DNA of 64,000 nt from JAWRCU01 sp033542235 (lineage in GTDB: Bacteria > Pseudomonadota > Alphaproteobacteria > Rhizobiales > Rhizobiaceae). Below the pieces are notes generated by a model, which did not search any database, had not been told where the DNA came from, and saw only the letters and a list, made by a program, of their open reading frames with translations. The stretch spans positions 1 through 64,000 of the forward strand of contig NZ_JAWRCU010000013.1 of the NCBI RefSeq assembly GCF_033542235.1. The letters are read 5' to 3'. Position numbers and translations under genes: made by a program. Positions 52,197-59,641 of this stretch are shown in pieces (positions within the stretch are counted from its first letter, which is position 1; every line of letters begins with the position of its first letter).

Positions 52197-53786
52197 TTAG
52201 GCTTCGAGCCAGCAGAGCGCCAGCGCGTAGCCGTTGCACATCTCCTGCGCGGGGTTGGCCGTCCAGCCCTGCACGCCCTTGCCGCTTGCGTCGATATACT
52301 GGTTGAAGAAGGGCACGATCAGGCCGCCCTCGTCGCGCATCATCACCGCCATGTCGCGATAGATCTTCTTGCGCTTGCCCTCATCGAGCTCGCCGCGGGC
52401 GGTGATGATCATCTTGTCGAACTGCGGCCGCTTCCAGCGCGTGTCGTTCCAGTCGGCGTTGGAGATATAGGCGGTGGAGTACATCTGGTCCTGTGTCGGG
52501 CGGCCGCCCCAGTAGGAGAGCGAGAAGGGCTGCTTGTTCCAGACTTCCGACCAGTAGCCGTCGCCCGGCTCGCGCTTGATCTCGATGGTGATGCCGGCCT
52601 TGGCGCAGGACTGCTGGTAGAGCTGGGCGGCGTCCACCGCGCCGGGGAAGGCCACGTCGGACGTGCGCAGCAGGATCGAGCCCGAGTGGCCGGATTTCTT
52701 GTAGTATTCGGCCGCCTTGTCGGGATCGAACTTGCGCTGCTCGATGTCGTTGGAGAACAGCGGATAGGCTTCGTTGATCGGGAAGTCGTTGCCGACCGAG
52801 CCGTAGCCGCGCAGGATCTTGGAGAGCAACTCCTCGCGATCCATGGCGAGCTTGAGCGCCATCCTGAGATCGTTGTTGTCGAAAGGCGCGGTGTCGCAGA
52901 ACATGTTGAACGGATAAAAGCCGCGGCCTGACACCGTCTGGATCGTGACGCCGGGAACGCGCTTGATCAGGTCGACGATCTTCGGCTCGACGCGATTGAT
53001 CATGTTGACCTGTCCGCCCTGGAGGGCGGACATGCGCGCCGTCGGATCGTTGATGACGACAATCTCCACTTGATCGGCATGGCCGAGCTTGTCGCCCTGC
53101 CAATAGTTGGCGAACTTCTCGCCGCCGTAGCGCACGCCCGGCTCGTTGACGGTGACCTTGTAGGGGCCTGCGCTGATGCCGGCGTTCGGGTTGTCCTTGC
53201 CGCCGTTCGGCTGGATGACCAGATGGTAGTCCGCCATGAGATAGGGGAAGTCCGCATTCGGGTCCTTGAGCGTGACGATAGCCTCGTCGCCGTTCACCTT
53301 CATGCTGTCGATGCCCTGCAGGATGCCGAGCGCCGCCGACTTCGACTTGGCGTCGGCATGGCGTTCAAGCGTCGCCACCACATCGTCGGGCGTCACAGGC
53401 TTGCCGTCGTGGAACTCGATGCCCTTGCGGATCTTCATGGTCCAGGTCTTGGCGTCAGGGCTTGAGCCGATCGATTCGGCGATGCGGTAATCGAGGCTGC
53501 CGTCGGGCGCCAGTTCCACCAGCAACTCGCCCCAGCACTTGCCGAAGTTAAAATTCACTTGGCTGAGGTTGAGCGCCGGATCGAGCACATTCGAGGATTC
53601 GCCGCCCTGCAGGCCGGCTTTGAGGAGGCCGCCCTTGACCGGCCCTGCGGCGCGGACGGCGCTGGAGAGAAGCGAATTGGCGAAGGTGGCGGATACGCCG
53701 AGGGCAGCGGCGCGACCCAGAAAATCGCGCCGGCTGAGCTTGCCCTTGGCGACGTATCGGCTCAGGAATTCGAGTTCATTCGACAT
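52197..53786 (-). CDS. ABC transporter substrate-binding protein, family 5 (DppA-like), Tat-exported
   Basis: 529 residues. The N-terminus KLSRRDFLGRAAALGVSATFANSLLSSAVRAAG has a clear twin-arginine signal (SRRDFLG). The SBP_bac_5 domain contains TWTMKIRKGIEFHDGKPVTPDDVVATLERH. The family binds peptides, opines, nickel and others. It follows deaminase, allA, allE and puuE-uraD on the same strand (208-base gap), so a purine or ureide-linked solute is plausible but unproven. Confidence 0.9.
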   Translation of the reverse strand: MSNELEFLSRYVAKGKLSRRDFLGRAAALGVSATFANSLLSSAVRAAGPVKGGLLKAGLQGGESSNVLDPALNLSQVNFNFGKCWGELLVELAPDGSLDYRIAESIGSSPDAKTWTMKIRKGIEFHDGKPVTPDDVVATLERHADAKSKSAALGILQGIDSMKVNGDEAIVTLKDPNADFPYLMADYHLVIQPNGGKDNPNAGISAGPYKVTVNEPGVRYGGEKFANYWQGDKLGHADQVEIVVINDPTARMSALQGGQVNMINRVEPKIVDLIKRVPGVTIQTVSGRGFYPFNMFCDTAPFDNNDLRMALKLAMDREELLSKILRGYGSVGNDFPINEAYPLFSNDIEQRKFDPDKAAEYYKKSGHSGSILLRTSDVAFPGAVDAAQLYQQSCAKAGITIEIKREPGDGYWSEVWNKQPFSLSYWGGRPTQDQMYSTAYISNADWNDTRWKRPQFDKMIITARGELDEGKRKKIYRDMAVMMRDEGGLIVPFFNQYIDASGKGVQGWTANPAQEMCNGYALALCWLEA

Positions 53787-53994
53787 GCTAGTTCCTCACT
53801 CTGTTGGTAACGACCGCAGCGTTCTTGTTGGCTGTTGAGCGTCGATATTGGACGCAAGGGAAAGCTGCTCGCAAGGCCGAATGCGACATTGCGTGGCGTA
53901 ATTGGCATGCCGTTCCTGGACCAGCGGCGCCCGGCTGAGGTGAGGACGGTGGACTCCTGGCCGCAAGCGGCGCACGGCTGTCTGTTTGCGGCCT

Positions 53995-54588
53995 TCAGCT
54001 CAGCGGAATGTCGTTCCCGCTTTTACCCACCTGATAGCGCTCCGAGAGCTGGTCGTAGCGGGCCGATATGCTTGCGATACGGTCCTGGAGACGCGAGCGT
54101 TCCGGTTCAGGTAACTCGCGCACGAGCTTCTTCAGCGAATAGCTCTTCCAGTAGGCGTTCTCGGCGCTGTAACCGCCGGGGTCGAGCCTGAAGACCTCCT
54201 TCAGGATCCTGAGGTCGTGTGGGATAGCGAAGCTGTCACGCGAATCTTCGTGGCTGAAGAGATAGTAGAAATTGTCGAAGCCGGCCCAGGTGATCGCCGA
54301 GAGGCAAAGCGAGCAGGGCTCGTGCGTGGCGAGGAAGATGCAATCCTTGGTGTCCGGCCGGTCGGCCTTCGGCATCTCGTAGAAACGCTTCAGGCAGTGG
54401 ACCTCGCCGTGCCAAAGCGGATTTTCCAGCTCGTTGTTGGTCTCGGCGATGACAAGCGAGCGGTTGGACTTCCTGAGGATCGCCGCGCCGAACAGCTTGT
54501 TGCCTTTGGCGACGCCGACCTCGGTGAGCGGCACCACGTCGTTCTCGATCACGTCGAACAGGCGATCGATCAGCGAGATGTCCACCAT
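53995..54588 (-). CDS. CMP/dCMP deaminase-fold nucleoside/base deaminase
   Basis: 197 residues. The zinc motif HGEVHCLKRF (His plus catalytic Glu) and EPCSLCLSAITWAG (two Cys) are those of the cytidine-deaminase superfamily. FYYLFSHEDSRDSFAIPHDLRILKEVF follows. In this ureide operon it may deaminate a purine base or nucleoside, but the substrate is not determined by sequence. The ATG at 54588 nearly abuts the allA stop (1 base); the longer frame from 54663 overlaps allA. Confidence 0.82.
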   Translation of the reverse strand: MVDISLIDRLFDVIENDVVPLTEVGVAKGNKLFGAAILRKSNRSLVIAETNNELENPLWHGEVHCLKRFYEMPKADRPDTKDCIFLATHEPCSLCLSAITWAGFDNFYYLFSHEDSRDSFAIPHDLRILKEVFRLDPGGYSAENAYWKSYSLKKLVRELPEPERSRLQDRIASISARYDQLSERYQVGKSGNDIPLS

Positions 54589-54589
54589 A

Positions 54590-55093
54590 TCAGCCCTCGA
54601 CCGGCAGGTGGATTTCGTATGGCTGGTCGAAGAAATGTTCTTCGATGTTCGAGCCGTCACCACCGCGGTCGACGACCAGGAAATCCTGAGGCCCGCCGAG
54701 CGGCGTCAGCACACCGTGCCAGAGATTGCGCCGGTAGTTCACGCCCTGGCCGGGTTGGGTCAGGAAAGCATGCGGCTCGCCAGGACCGGATTGGGTGTCG
54801 GGGCATACGACCACCAGGAACGGGCGCGGCGAAAGCGGCACGAAGGCCTGACTGCCGAGGGGGTGCCGCTCGACCATGGCGAGTTCCAGCGGAAGCTGGT
54901 AGGGCCTACTTTTGACGATCGAGATCAGCACGCGCGCGTTCGGGCCCTCCGCTTCGGCGGCGGCCAAGGCGTGGAAGCGCTCTGCCTTGCCGCCGTTGAT
55001 CGGGTAGTGATTGTCAGTGCCGGTATCGATGACGTCGCCGAATGGGGCGAAGGCTTCGCGGGTGAGCGGGCGGGCGGTGATGATGCGGGTCAT
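54590..55093 (-). CDS. allA: Ureidoglycolate lyase
   Basis: 167 residues, AllA family (AFAPFGDVIDTG, HYPINGGKAERFHALA, ERHPLGSQAFVPLSPRPFLVVVCP, YRRNLWHGVLTPLGGPQDFLVVDRGG). It releases urea and glyoxylate from (S)-ureidoglycolate, the last step of allantoin breakdown. It follows allE after a palindromic element and is almost contiguous with the deaminase gene. Confidence 0.95.
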   Translation of the reverse strand: MTRIITARPLTREAFAPFGDVIDTGTDNHYPINGGKAERFHALAAAEAEGPNARVLISIVKSRPYQLPLELAMVERHPLGSQAFVPLSPRPFLVVVCPDTQSGPGEPHAFLTQPGQGVNYRRNLWHGVLTPLGGPQDFLVVDRGGDGSNIEEHFFDQPYEIHLPVEG

Positions 55094-55130
55094 GGCACTC
55101 GCGTCCTGTTTTGCGCAGGCGCCCTACGGC

Positions 55131-55286
55131 GCCCCCCTCTGTCCTGCCGGACATCTCCCCCACAAGGGGGGAGATCGGCTGTCATTATCGGTTTCGCTAA
55201 TTGCCGACGTTGCCAATTGGCGAAATCAAACCGGCCGTCCAATCTCCCCCCTTGTGGGGGAGATGTCCGGCAGGACAGAGGGGGGC
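55131..55286. repeat. Composite palindromic element inside the ureide operon
   Basis: Arms GCCCCCCTCT (55131-55140) and AGAGGGGGGC (55277-55286) extend inward as near-perfect complements, each with CTCCCCCACAAGGGGGGAG-type hairpins. The core contains TTGGCGAAATCAAACCGGCC. It fills the gap between allE and allA. Confidence 0.85.
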
Positions 55287-55303
55287 AACGTAGAGCGCCA
55301 GCA

Positions 55304-56164
55304 TCACCGGGCTGTCTTTCCGAATGTCGATCCCAACTTCGCGTGCCGATTGACGTCCTTGTAAAGCAGATAGCGAAAACGGCCGGGGCCGCCCGCATAG
55401 CAGGCCTGCGGGCAGAAGGCGCGCAGCCACATATAGTCGCCGGCTTCGACCTCGACCCAATCCTGGTTGAGGCGATAGACCGCCTTGCCTTCGAGAACAT
55501 AGAGCCCGTGCTCCATAACATGGGTCTCGGCGAACGGGATCACTGCACCGGGCTCGAGGGTGACGATGGTCACATGCATGTCGTGGCGCATGTCGGCGGG
55601 GTCGACGAAGCGCGTGGTCGCCCATCTTCCTTCAGTGCCCGGCATCGGGAAGGGCTCGATCTCCGCTTCGTGCGCGAAGATCGGTTCCGGAAAAGCGATG
55701 CCTTCCACCTCTTCATAGGCCTTGCGAATCCAGTGGAAACGGACCGGTTCGCCGGCCTCGTTGCGTATGGCCCATCTGCTTCCCGGCGGAATGAAGCCGT
55801 AGCCTCCAGGCTTCAGCACCTGCCTTCTGCCCGCAAGCGTGACAGTCAGCTCGCCTTGCGTGACGAACAGGACGCCTTCTGCGCCGGAATCCGGCTCCGG
55901 CCTGTCGCTGCCGCCGCCGGGCGCAACTTCCATGATGTATTGCGAGAAGGTCTCGGCGAAGCCCGACAACGGCCGCGACAGGACCCAGAGTCGGGTATTC
56001 TCCCAGAACGGCAGGTAGCTCGTTACTATGTCGCTCATCACCCCTTTCGGGATGACGGCATAGGCCTCCGTGAACATGGCGCGGTCGGTCAGCAGCTGCG
56101 TCTGCGGCGGCAGCCCTCCGTTCGGCGCGTAGTAGGTTCGACCGGTCATGCCCATCTCCCTCAT
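55304..56164 (-). CDS. allE: (S)-ureidoglycine aminohydrolase, bicupin
   Basis: 286 residues, two cupin barrels. The second has the metal-binding FAETHVMEHGLYVLEGKAVYRLNQDWVEVEAGDYMWLRAFCPQACYAGG. It hydrolyses ureidoglycine to ureidoglycolate and ammonia, preceding AllA. The ATG overlaps the puuE-uraD stop (ATGA), so the two are translationally coupled. Confidence 0.93.
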   Translation of the reverse strand: MREMGMTGRTYYAPNGGLPPQTQLLTDRAMFTEAYAVIPKGVMSDIVTSYLPFWENTRLWVLSRPLSGFAETFSQYIMEVAPGGGSDRPEPDSGAEGVLFVTQGELTVTLAGRRQVLKPGGYGFIPPGSRWAIRNEAGEPVRFHWIRKAYEEVEGIAFPEPIFAHEAEIEPFPMPGTEGRWATTRFVDPADMRHDMHVTIVTLEPGAVIPFAETHVMEHGLYVLEGKAVYRLNQDWVEVEAGDYMWLRAFCPQACYAGGPGRFRYLLYKDVNRHAKLGSTFGKTAR

Positions 56165-57615
56165 GACGGCAGCAGGTCGCGAAGCCGCAACAGCGCGATG
56201 CGTTCGACCTCTCTGCAGGCCGTATCGAATTCGGTCGCGCGATCATTGCCGATGCGCTTCTCGAAGGCTGCCATGATTTCCTGCTTGGTCTTGCCCTTCA
56301 CCGCCATGATGAAGGGGAAGCCGAAATTGGCGACATAGGTGGCGTTGCGCTCCAAGAAGAGCTCGCGCTCCTCGTCCGTCAGCGCATCGAGGCCGGCGGA
56401 AGCCTGCTCCTTCGCCGATTCCGGCGTCAGGCGCTTCGCTGTGGCGAGCCGGCCGGCAAGGTCGGGATGCGCGTTGAGCACACCGAGGCGCTCGGTCTCG
56501 CTTGCCGCGCGGAAAGCCCGGCAGAGCGCATTGTGGAGCCCGCCGGCACTGTCATGGGCTGGGCCCAGCTCCAGCTCATAGGCACGCTCGGCGACCCAGG
56601 GCGAGTGCTCGAAGATCCCGCCGAACCGATCGATGAATTCCTCACGCCTCATTCGAGACGGCCTGAGCGCCGCCGGCGAATAGGCATGCGTCTCCTGCCA
56701 GTGGCGGGCGATATCGATGCGGCGCGCGAGCCAGACCTTGTCGTGGCTCTTCACATAGTCGACGAAGCGCTTCAGCGCCGCGGCGCGGCCCGGCCGGCCG
56801 ATGAGGCGGCAATGCAGGCCGATATTCATCATTCGCGGGCGGCCGTCGCGCCCCTCTTCGTAGAGCGTATCGAAGCTGTCCTTCAGATAGGCGAAGAACT
56901 GATCACCGGAGTTGAAGCCTTGCGGCGTGGCAAAACGCATGTCGTTGGCGTCGAGCGTATAGGGAATGATGAGCTGCGGGGCGATTGCATTGCCGTGGCC
57001 GTCGTGGTCCAGCCAATAAGGCAGCTCGTCGTCATAGGTGTCGGAGACATAGGCGAAGCCGCCTTCTTCCGCCACAAGCTTGACCGTGTTGACTGAAGTC
57101 CGGCCGGTATACCAACCCGTCGGCCGTGCGCCGGTCACCTCGGCATGCAGCTTTATCGCGGCGGCCATGTCACTCCGCTCGTCTTCGAGCGTGTGGTCGC
57201 GATAGTCGATCCATTTCAGCCCGTGCGAAGCGATCTCCCAGCCGGCTTCCTGCATGGCCGAGACCTGATCCGGCGAGCGCGCGAGCGCGGTAGCGACGCC
57301 ATAGATCGTGACCGGCACCGCGGCCTCGGTGAACATGTGGTAGAGCCGCCAGAAGCCGGCGCGAGCTCCGTATTCATAAATCGATTCCATGTTCCAATGG
57401 CGCTGGCCGATCCAGGGCTGCGCGCCGACAACTTCGGACAGGAAAGCCTCGGAAGCCTTGTCGCCGTGGAGCAGGCAGTTCTCGCCGCCTTCCTCGTAAT
57501 TGAGAACGAACTGGACAGCCACATAGGCGCCGCCCGGCCATTTCGGGTCGGGCGGGTTCGCGCCGTAGCCTCGCATATCTCGTTGGTAGCGCATCATTCC
57601 CCGTTGCCGGCGCAT
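56161..57615 (-). CDS. Allantoinase (PuuE type) fused to OHCU decarboxylase (UraD)
   Basis: 484 residues. Residues 1 to about 310 form a polysaccharide-deacetylase-like PuuE allantoinase (EEGGENCLLHGD, GWEIASHGLKWIDYRDHT, LHCRLIGRPGR). Residues about 320-484 form an OHCU decarboxylase (FGGIFEHSPWVAERAYE, LGVLNAHPDLAGRLA, FLERNATYVANFGFPFIMAVKGKTKQEIMAAFEKRIGND) with the catalytic-region NAHPDL. The two steps, OHCU to (S)-allantoin and allantoin to allantoate, are consecutive, so the fusion channels them. The ATG at 57615 follows AGGAA. It opens the minus-strand operon, divergent from uraH. Confidence 0.94.
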   Translation of the reverse strand: MRRQRGMMRYQRDMRGYGANPPDPKWPGGAYVAVQFVLNYEEGGENCLLHGDKASEAFLSEVVGAQPWIGQRHWNMESIYEYGARAGFWRLYHMFTEAAVPVTIYGVATALARSPDQVSAMQEAGWEIASHGLKWIDYRDHTLEDERSDMAAAIKLHAEVTGARPTGWYTGRTSVNTVKLVAEEGGFAYVSDTYDDELPYWLDHDGHGNAIAPQLIIPYTLDANDMRFATPQGFNSGDQFFAYLKDSFDTLYEEGRDGRPRMMNIGLHCRLIGRPGRAAALKRFVDYVKSHDKVWLARRIDIARHWQETHAYSPAALRPSRMRREEFIDRFGGIFEHSPWVAERAYELELGPAHDSAGGLHNALCRAFRAASETERLGVLNAHPDLAGRLATAKRLTPESAKEQASAGLDALTDEERELFLERNATYVANFGFPFIMAVKGKTKQEIMAAFEKRIGNDRATEFDTACREVERIALLRLRDLLPS

Positions 57616-57782
57616 GCCGGTTCCTGCTGATTTTCACCATAATGCAAAGGGTATTGAGGCCATTCCCCTGAAAAATTTGAAAGTCTTTTTGTGGCCTTCC
57701 GCTTCACCTGGACTTATGCATGGCATTTAATGCCTCGCAATCGGCCGGTTGAGCTTGCCGGTCTCAAAAGGGGAGGCTGAGT

Positions 57783-58148
57783 GTGGCCGCTGGCAACACA
57801 GGACGTCTGACGACCCACGTGCTGGACACTGCGGCCGGCCGGCCCGCGGCTGGGCTGACGATCGCGCTTTATCGCGTGGAAGGCGACCGGCGGCAACATC
57901 TCAAGACGGTCTCGACCAATGCCGACGGCCGCTGCGACGCACCTCTGCTTGCGGGCGACGAGTTTGCAGTGGGCGAGTACGAGATCGTCTTTGCTGCCGG
58001 CGACTATCTCCGCCGGCAGGGTGTCAGCCTTGCAGAGCCCGCTTTCCTCGACCGCGTGCCGATCCGGTTCGGGATAGCCGAGCAGGCGCATTATCACGTG
58101 CCGCTGCTTCTCTCGCCCTACGGCTATTCCACCTACAGGGGGAGCTGA
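57783..58148 (+). CDS. uraH: 5-hydroxyisourate hydrolase
   Basis: 121 residues, transthyretin-like. LTTHVLDTAAGRPAAG, DGRCDAPLL and the C-terminal signature YRGS are present. It opens hydroxyisourate to OHCU, the substrate of the UraD part of the divergent gene. The GTG at 57783 has AGGGGAGG upstream. Followed 1 base later by xdhA. Confidence 0.94.
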   Translation: MAAGNTGRLTTHVLDTAAGRPAAGLTIALYRVEGDRRQHLKTVSTNADGRCDAPLLAGDEFAVGEYEIVFAAGDYLRRQGVSLAEPAFLDRVPIRFGIAEQAHYHVPLLLSPYGYSTYRGS

Positions 58149-58149
58149 G

Positions 58150-59631
58150 TTGGCAAACATTAAAACCCGCGCCGAGATCCGCTTCATCCTCAATGGCGAG
58201 GATATTGCGCTGACCGATGTCGCGCCGGACGAAACGCTGCTCGATTATCTCAGGCTAAGACGGTCGCTCACCGGCACCAAAGAGGGCTGCGCGGAGGGCG
58301 ATTGCGGCGCCTGCACGGTGCTGGTCGGGCGGCTCGCTGCCGGCAAGCTGGTCTATGAAGGCGTCAATGCCTGTATCCGCTTCCTCGGCTCGCTCGACGG
58401 CTGTCATGTCGTCACCATCGAGCATCTCGCGGCCAGGGACGGCAGGCTGCATCCCGTCCAGCAGGCGATGGTCGACTTCCATGGCTCGCAATGCGGCTTC
58501 TGCACGCCCGGATTCGTGATGTCGCTCTATGCGCTTTGGATGCGCAGCCCTGAGCCGACAAATGCCGAGATCGAGAAAGCCCTGCAGGGGAACCTGTGCC
58601 GCTGCACCGGCTACGAGGCCATCGTGCGCGCCGCACAGGCCGTCTCGAACTATGGCAAGGCAGCCGAGGATCCGCTCAATGCCGAGCGCAAAGCGATCGC
58701 CGCAAAGCTTGCCGCGCTCCGCGACGGCACCCGCATCGAGATCGGCGAGGACAGGCGGCGGCTCATCGTGCCGGCCTCCGTGGACGATCTTGCGAACGTG
58801 CTGGAGGCCGAGCCGAAAGCGACCATCGTCGCAGGGTCGACGGATGTCGGCCTTTGGGTGACGAAGTTCATGCGGGAGATCGCGCCGGCCGTCTTCATCG
58901 GCGGGCTCGACGAACTGAAGGAAATCTCCGAGGCCGAGGGCACGATCCGCATCGGCGCCGGCGTGACCTATTCGGAAGCCTTCGCGTTTCTGTCGAAACG
59001 GATTCCGGCATTCGGCCCGCTGATCGATCGCATCGGCGGCGACCAGGTGCGCAACATGGGCACGATTGGCGGCAATATCGCCAACGGCTCGCCGATCGGC
59101 GACACGCCGCCGCCGCTGATTGCGCTCGGCAGCACAGTTGTGCTGCGCAAGGGCAGCAAGCGGCGGGAGATGCCCCTGGAGGAGTTCTTCATCGCTTACG
59201 GCAAGCAGGACCGCAGGCCCGGCGAATTCGTCGAGGCCGTAGAGGTGCCGCTGCCGGCAAAGGGTTCGCAATTTGCCGTCTACAAGATCACCAAGCGCCG
59301 CGACGAGGACATTACCGCCACGCTCGGCGCCTTCTACCTGAAGCTCGCCCAGGACGGCACGGTGGCTTCGATCCGCATCGCCTATGGCGGCATGGCTGCG
59401 ACGCCGAAGCGAGCCAAAGCCGTTGAAGCGGCGCTTGCCGGCAAGCCTTGGAACGAGGAAACGATCGAGGCAGCGCTCCCGGCCTACGGGGAGGATTTCG
59501 CGCCGATCACCGATATGCGGGCCTCGGCCGAATACCGGGCGCTCGCCGGGCGCAATCTGCTCAGGCGTTTCTATTTGGAAACGGCCGGCGCCGAGGGGCC
59601 CGTGCAGGTGTCGAGATACGAAGTGGCGTGA
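58150..59631 (+). CDS. xdhA: Xanthine dehydrogenase small subunit (2Fe-2S, FAD)
   Basis: 493 residues. The plant-type cluster CAEGDCGACTV and the second cluster QCGFCTPGFV...LCRCTGYEAI lie in the first 165 residues. An FAD domain follows (TIVAGSTDVGLWVTKFM, GGDQVRNMGTIGGNIANGSPIGDTPPPLIALG). It passes electrons from the molybdenum subunit to NAD. The start is a TTG at 58150, preceded by GGGGGAG and immediately after the uraH stop. Confidence 0.95.
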   Translation: MANIKTRAEIRFILNGEDIALTDVAPDETLLDYLRLRRSLTGTKEGCAEGDCGACTVLVGRLAAGKLVYEGVNACIRFLGSLDGCHVVTIEHLAARDGRLHPVQQAMVDFHGSQCGFCTPGFVMSLYALWMRSPEPTNAEIEKALQGNLCRCTGYEAIVRAAQAVSNYGKAAEDPLNAERKAIAAKLAALRDGTRIEIGEDRRRLIVPASVDDLANVLEAEPKATIVAGSTDVGLWVTKFMREIAPAVFIGGLDELKEISEAEGTIRIGAGVTYSEAFAFLSKRIPAFGPLIDRIGGDQVRNMGTIGGNIANGSPIGDTPPPLIALGSTVVLRKGSKRREMPLEEFFIAYGKQDRRPGEFVEAVEVPLPAKGSQFAVYKITKRRDEDITATLGAFYLKLAQDGTVASIRIAYGGMAATPKRAKAVEAALAGKPWNEETIEAALPAYGEDFAPITDMRASAEYRALAGRNLLRRFYLETAGAEGPVQVSRYEVA

Positions 59632-59641
59632 GGGGATAGTG

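Noticed and set aside
48656..53786. A nickel or dipeptide label for the ABC transporter
   Set aside because: Family 5 binding proteins have wide ligand ranges and no residue set here fixes the ligand; only the peptide-class architecture is supported.
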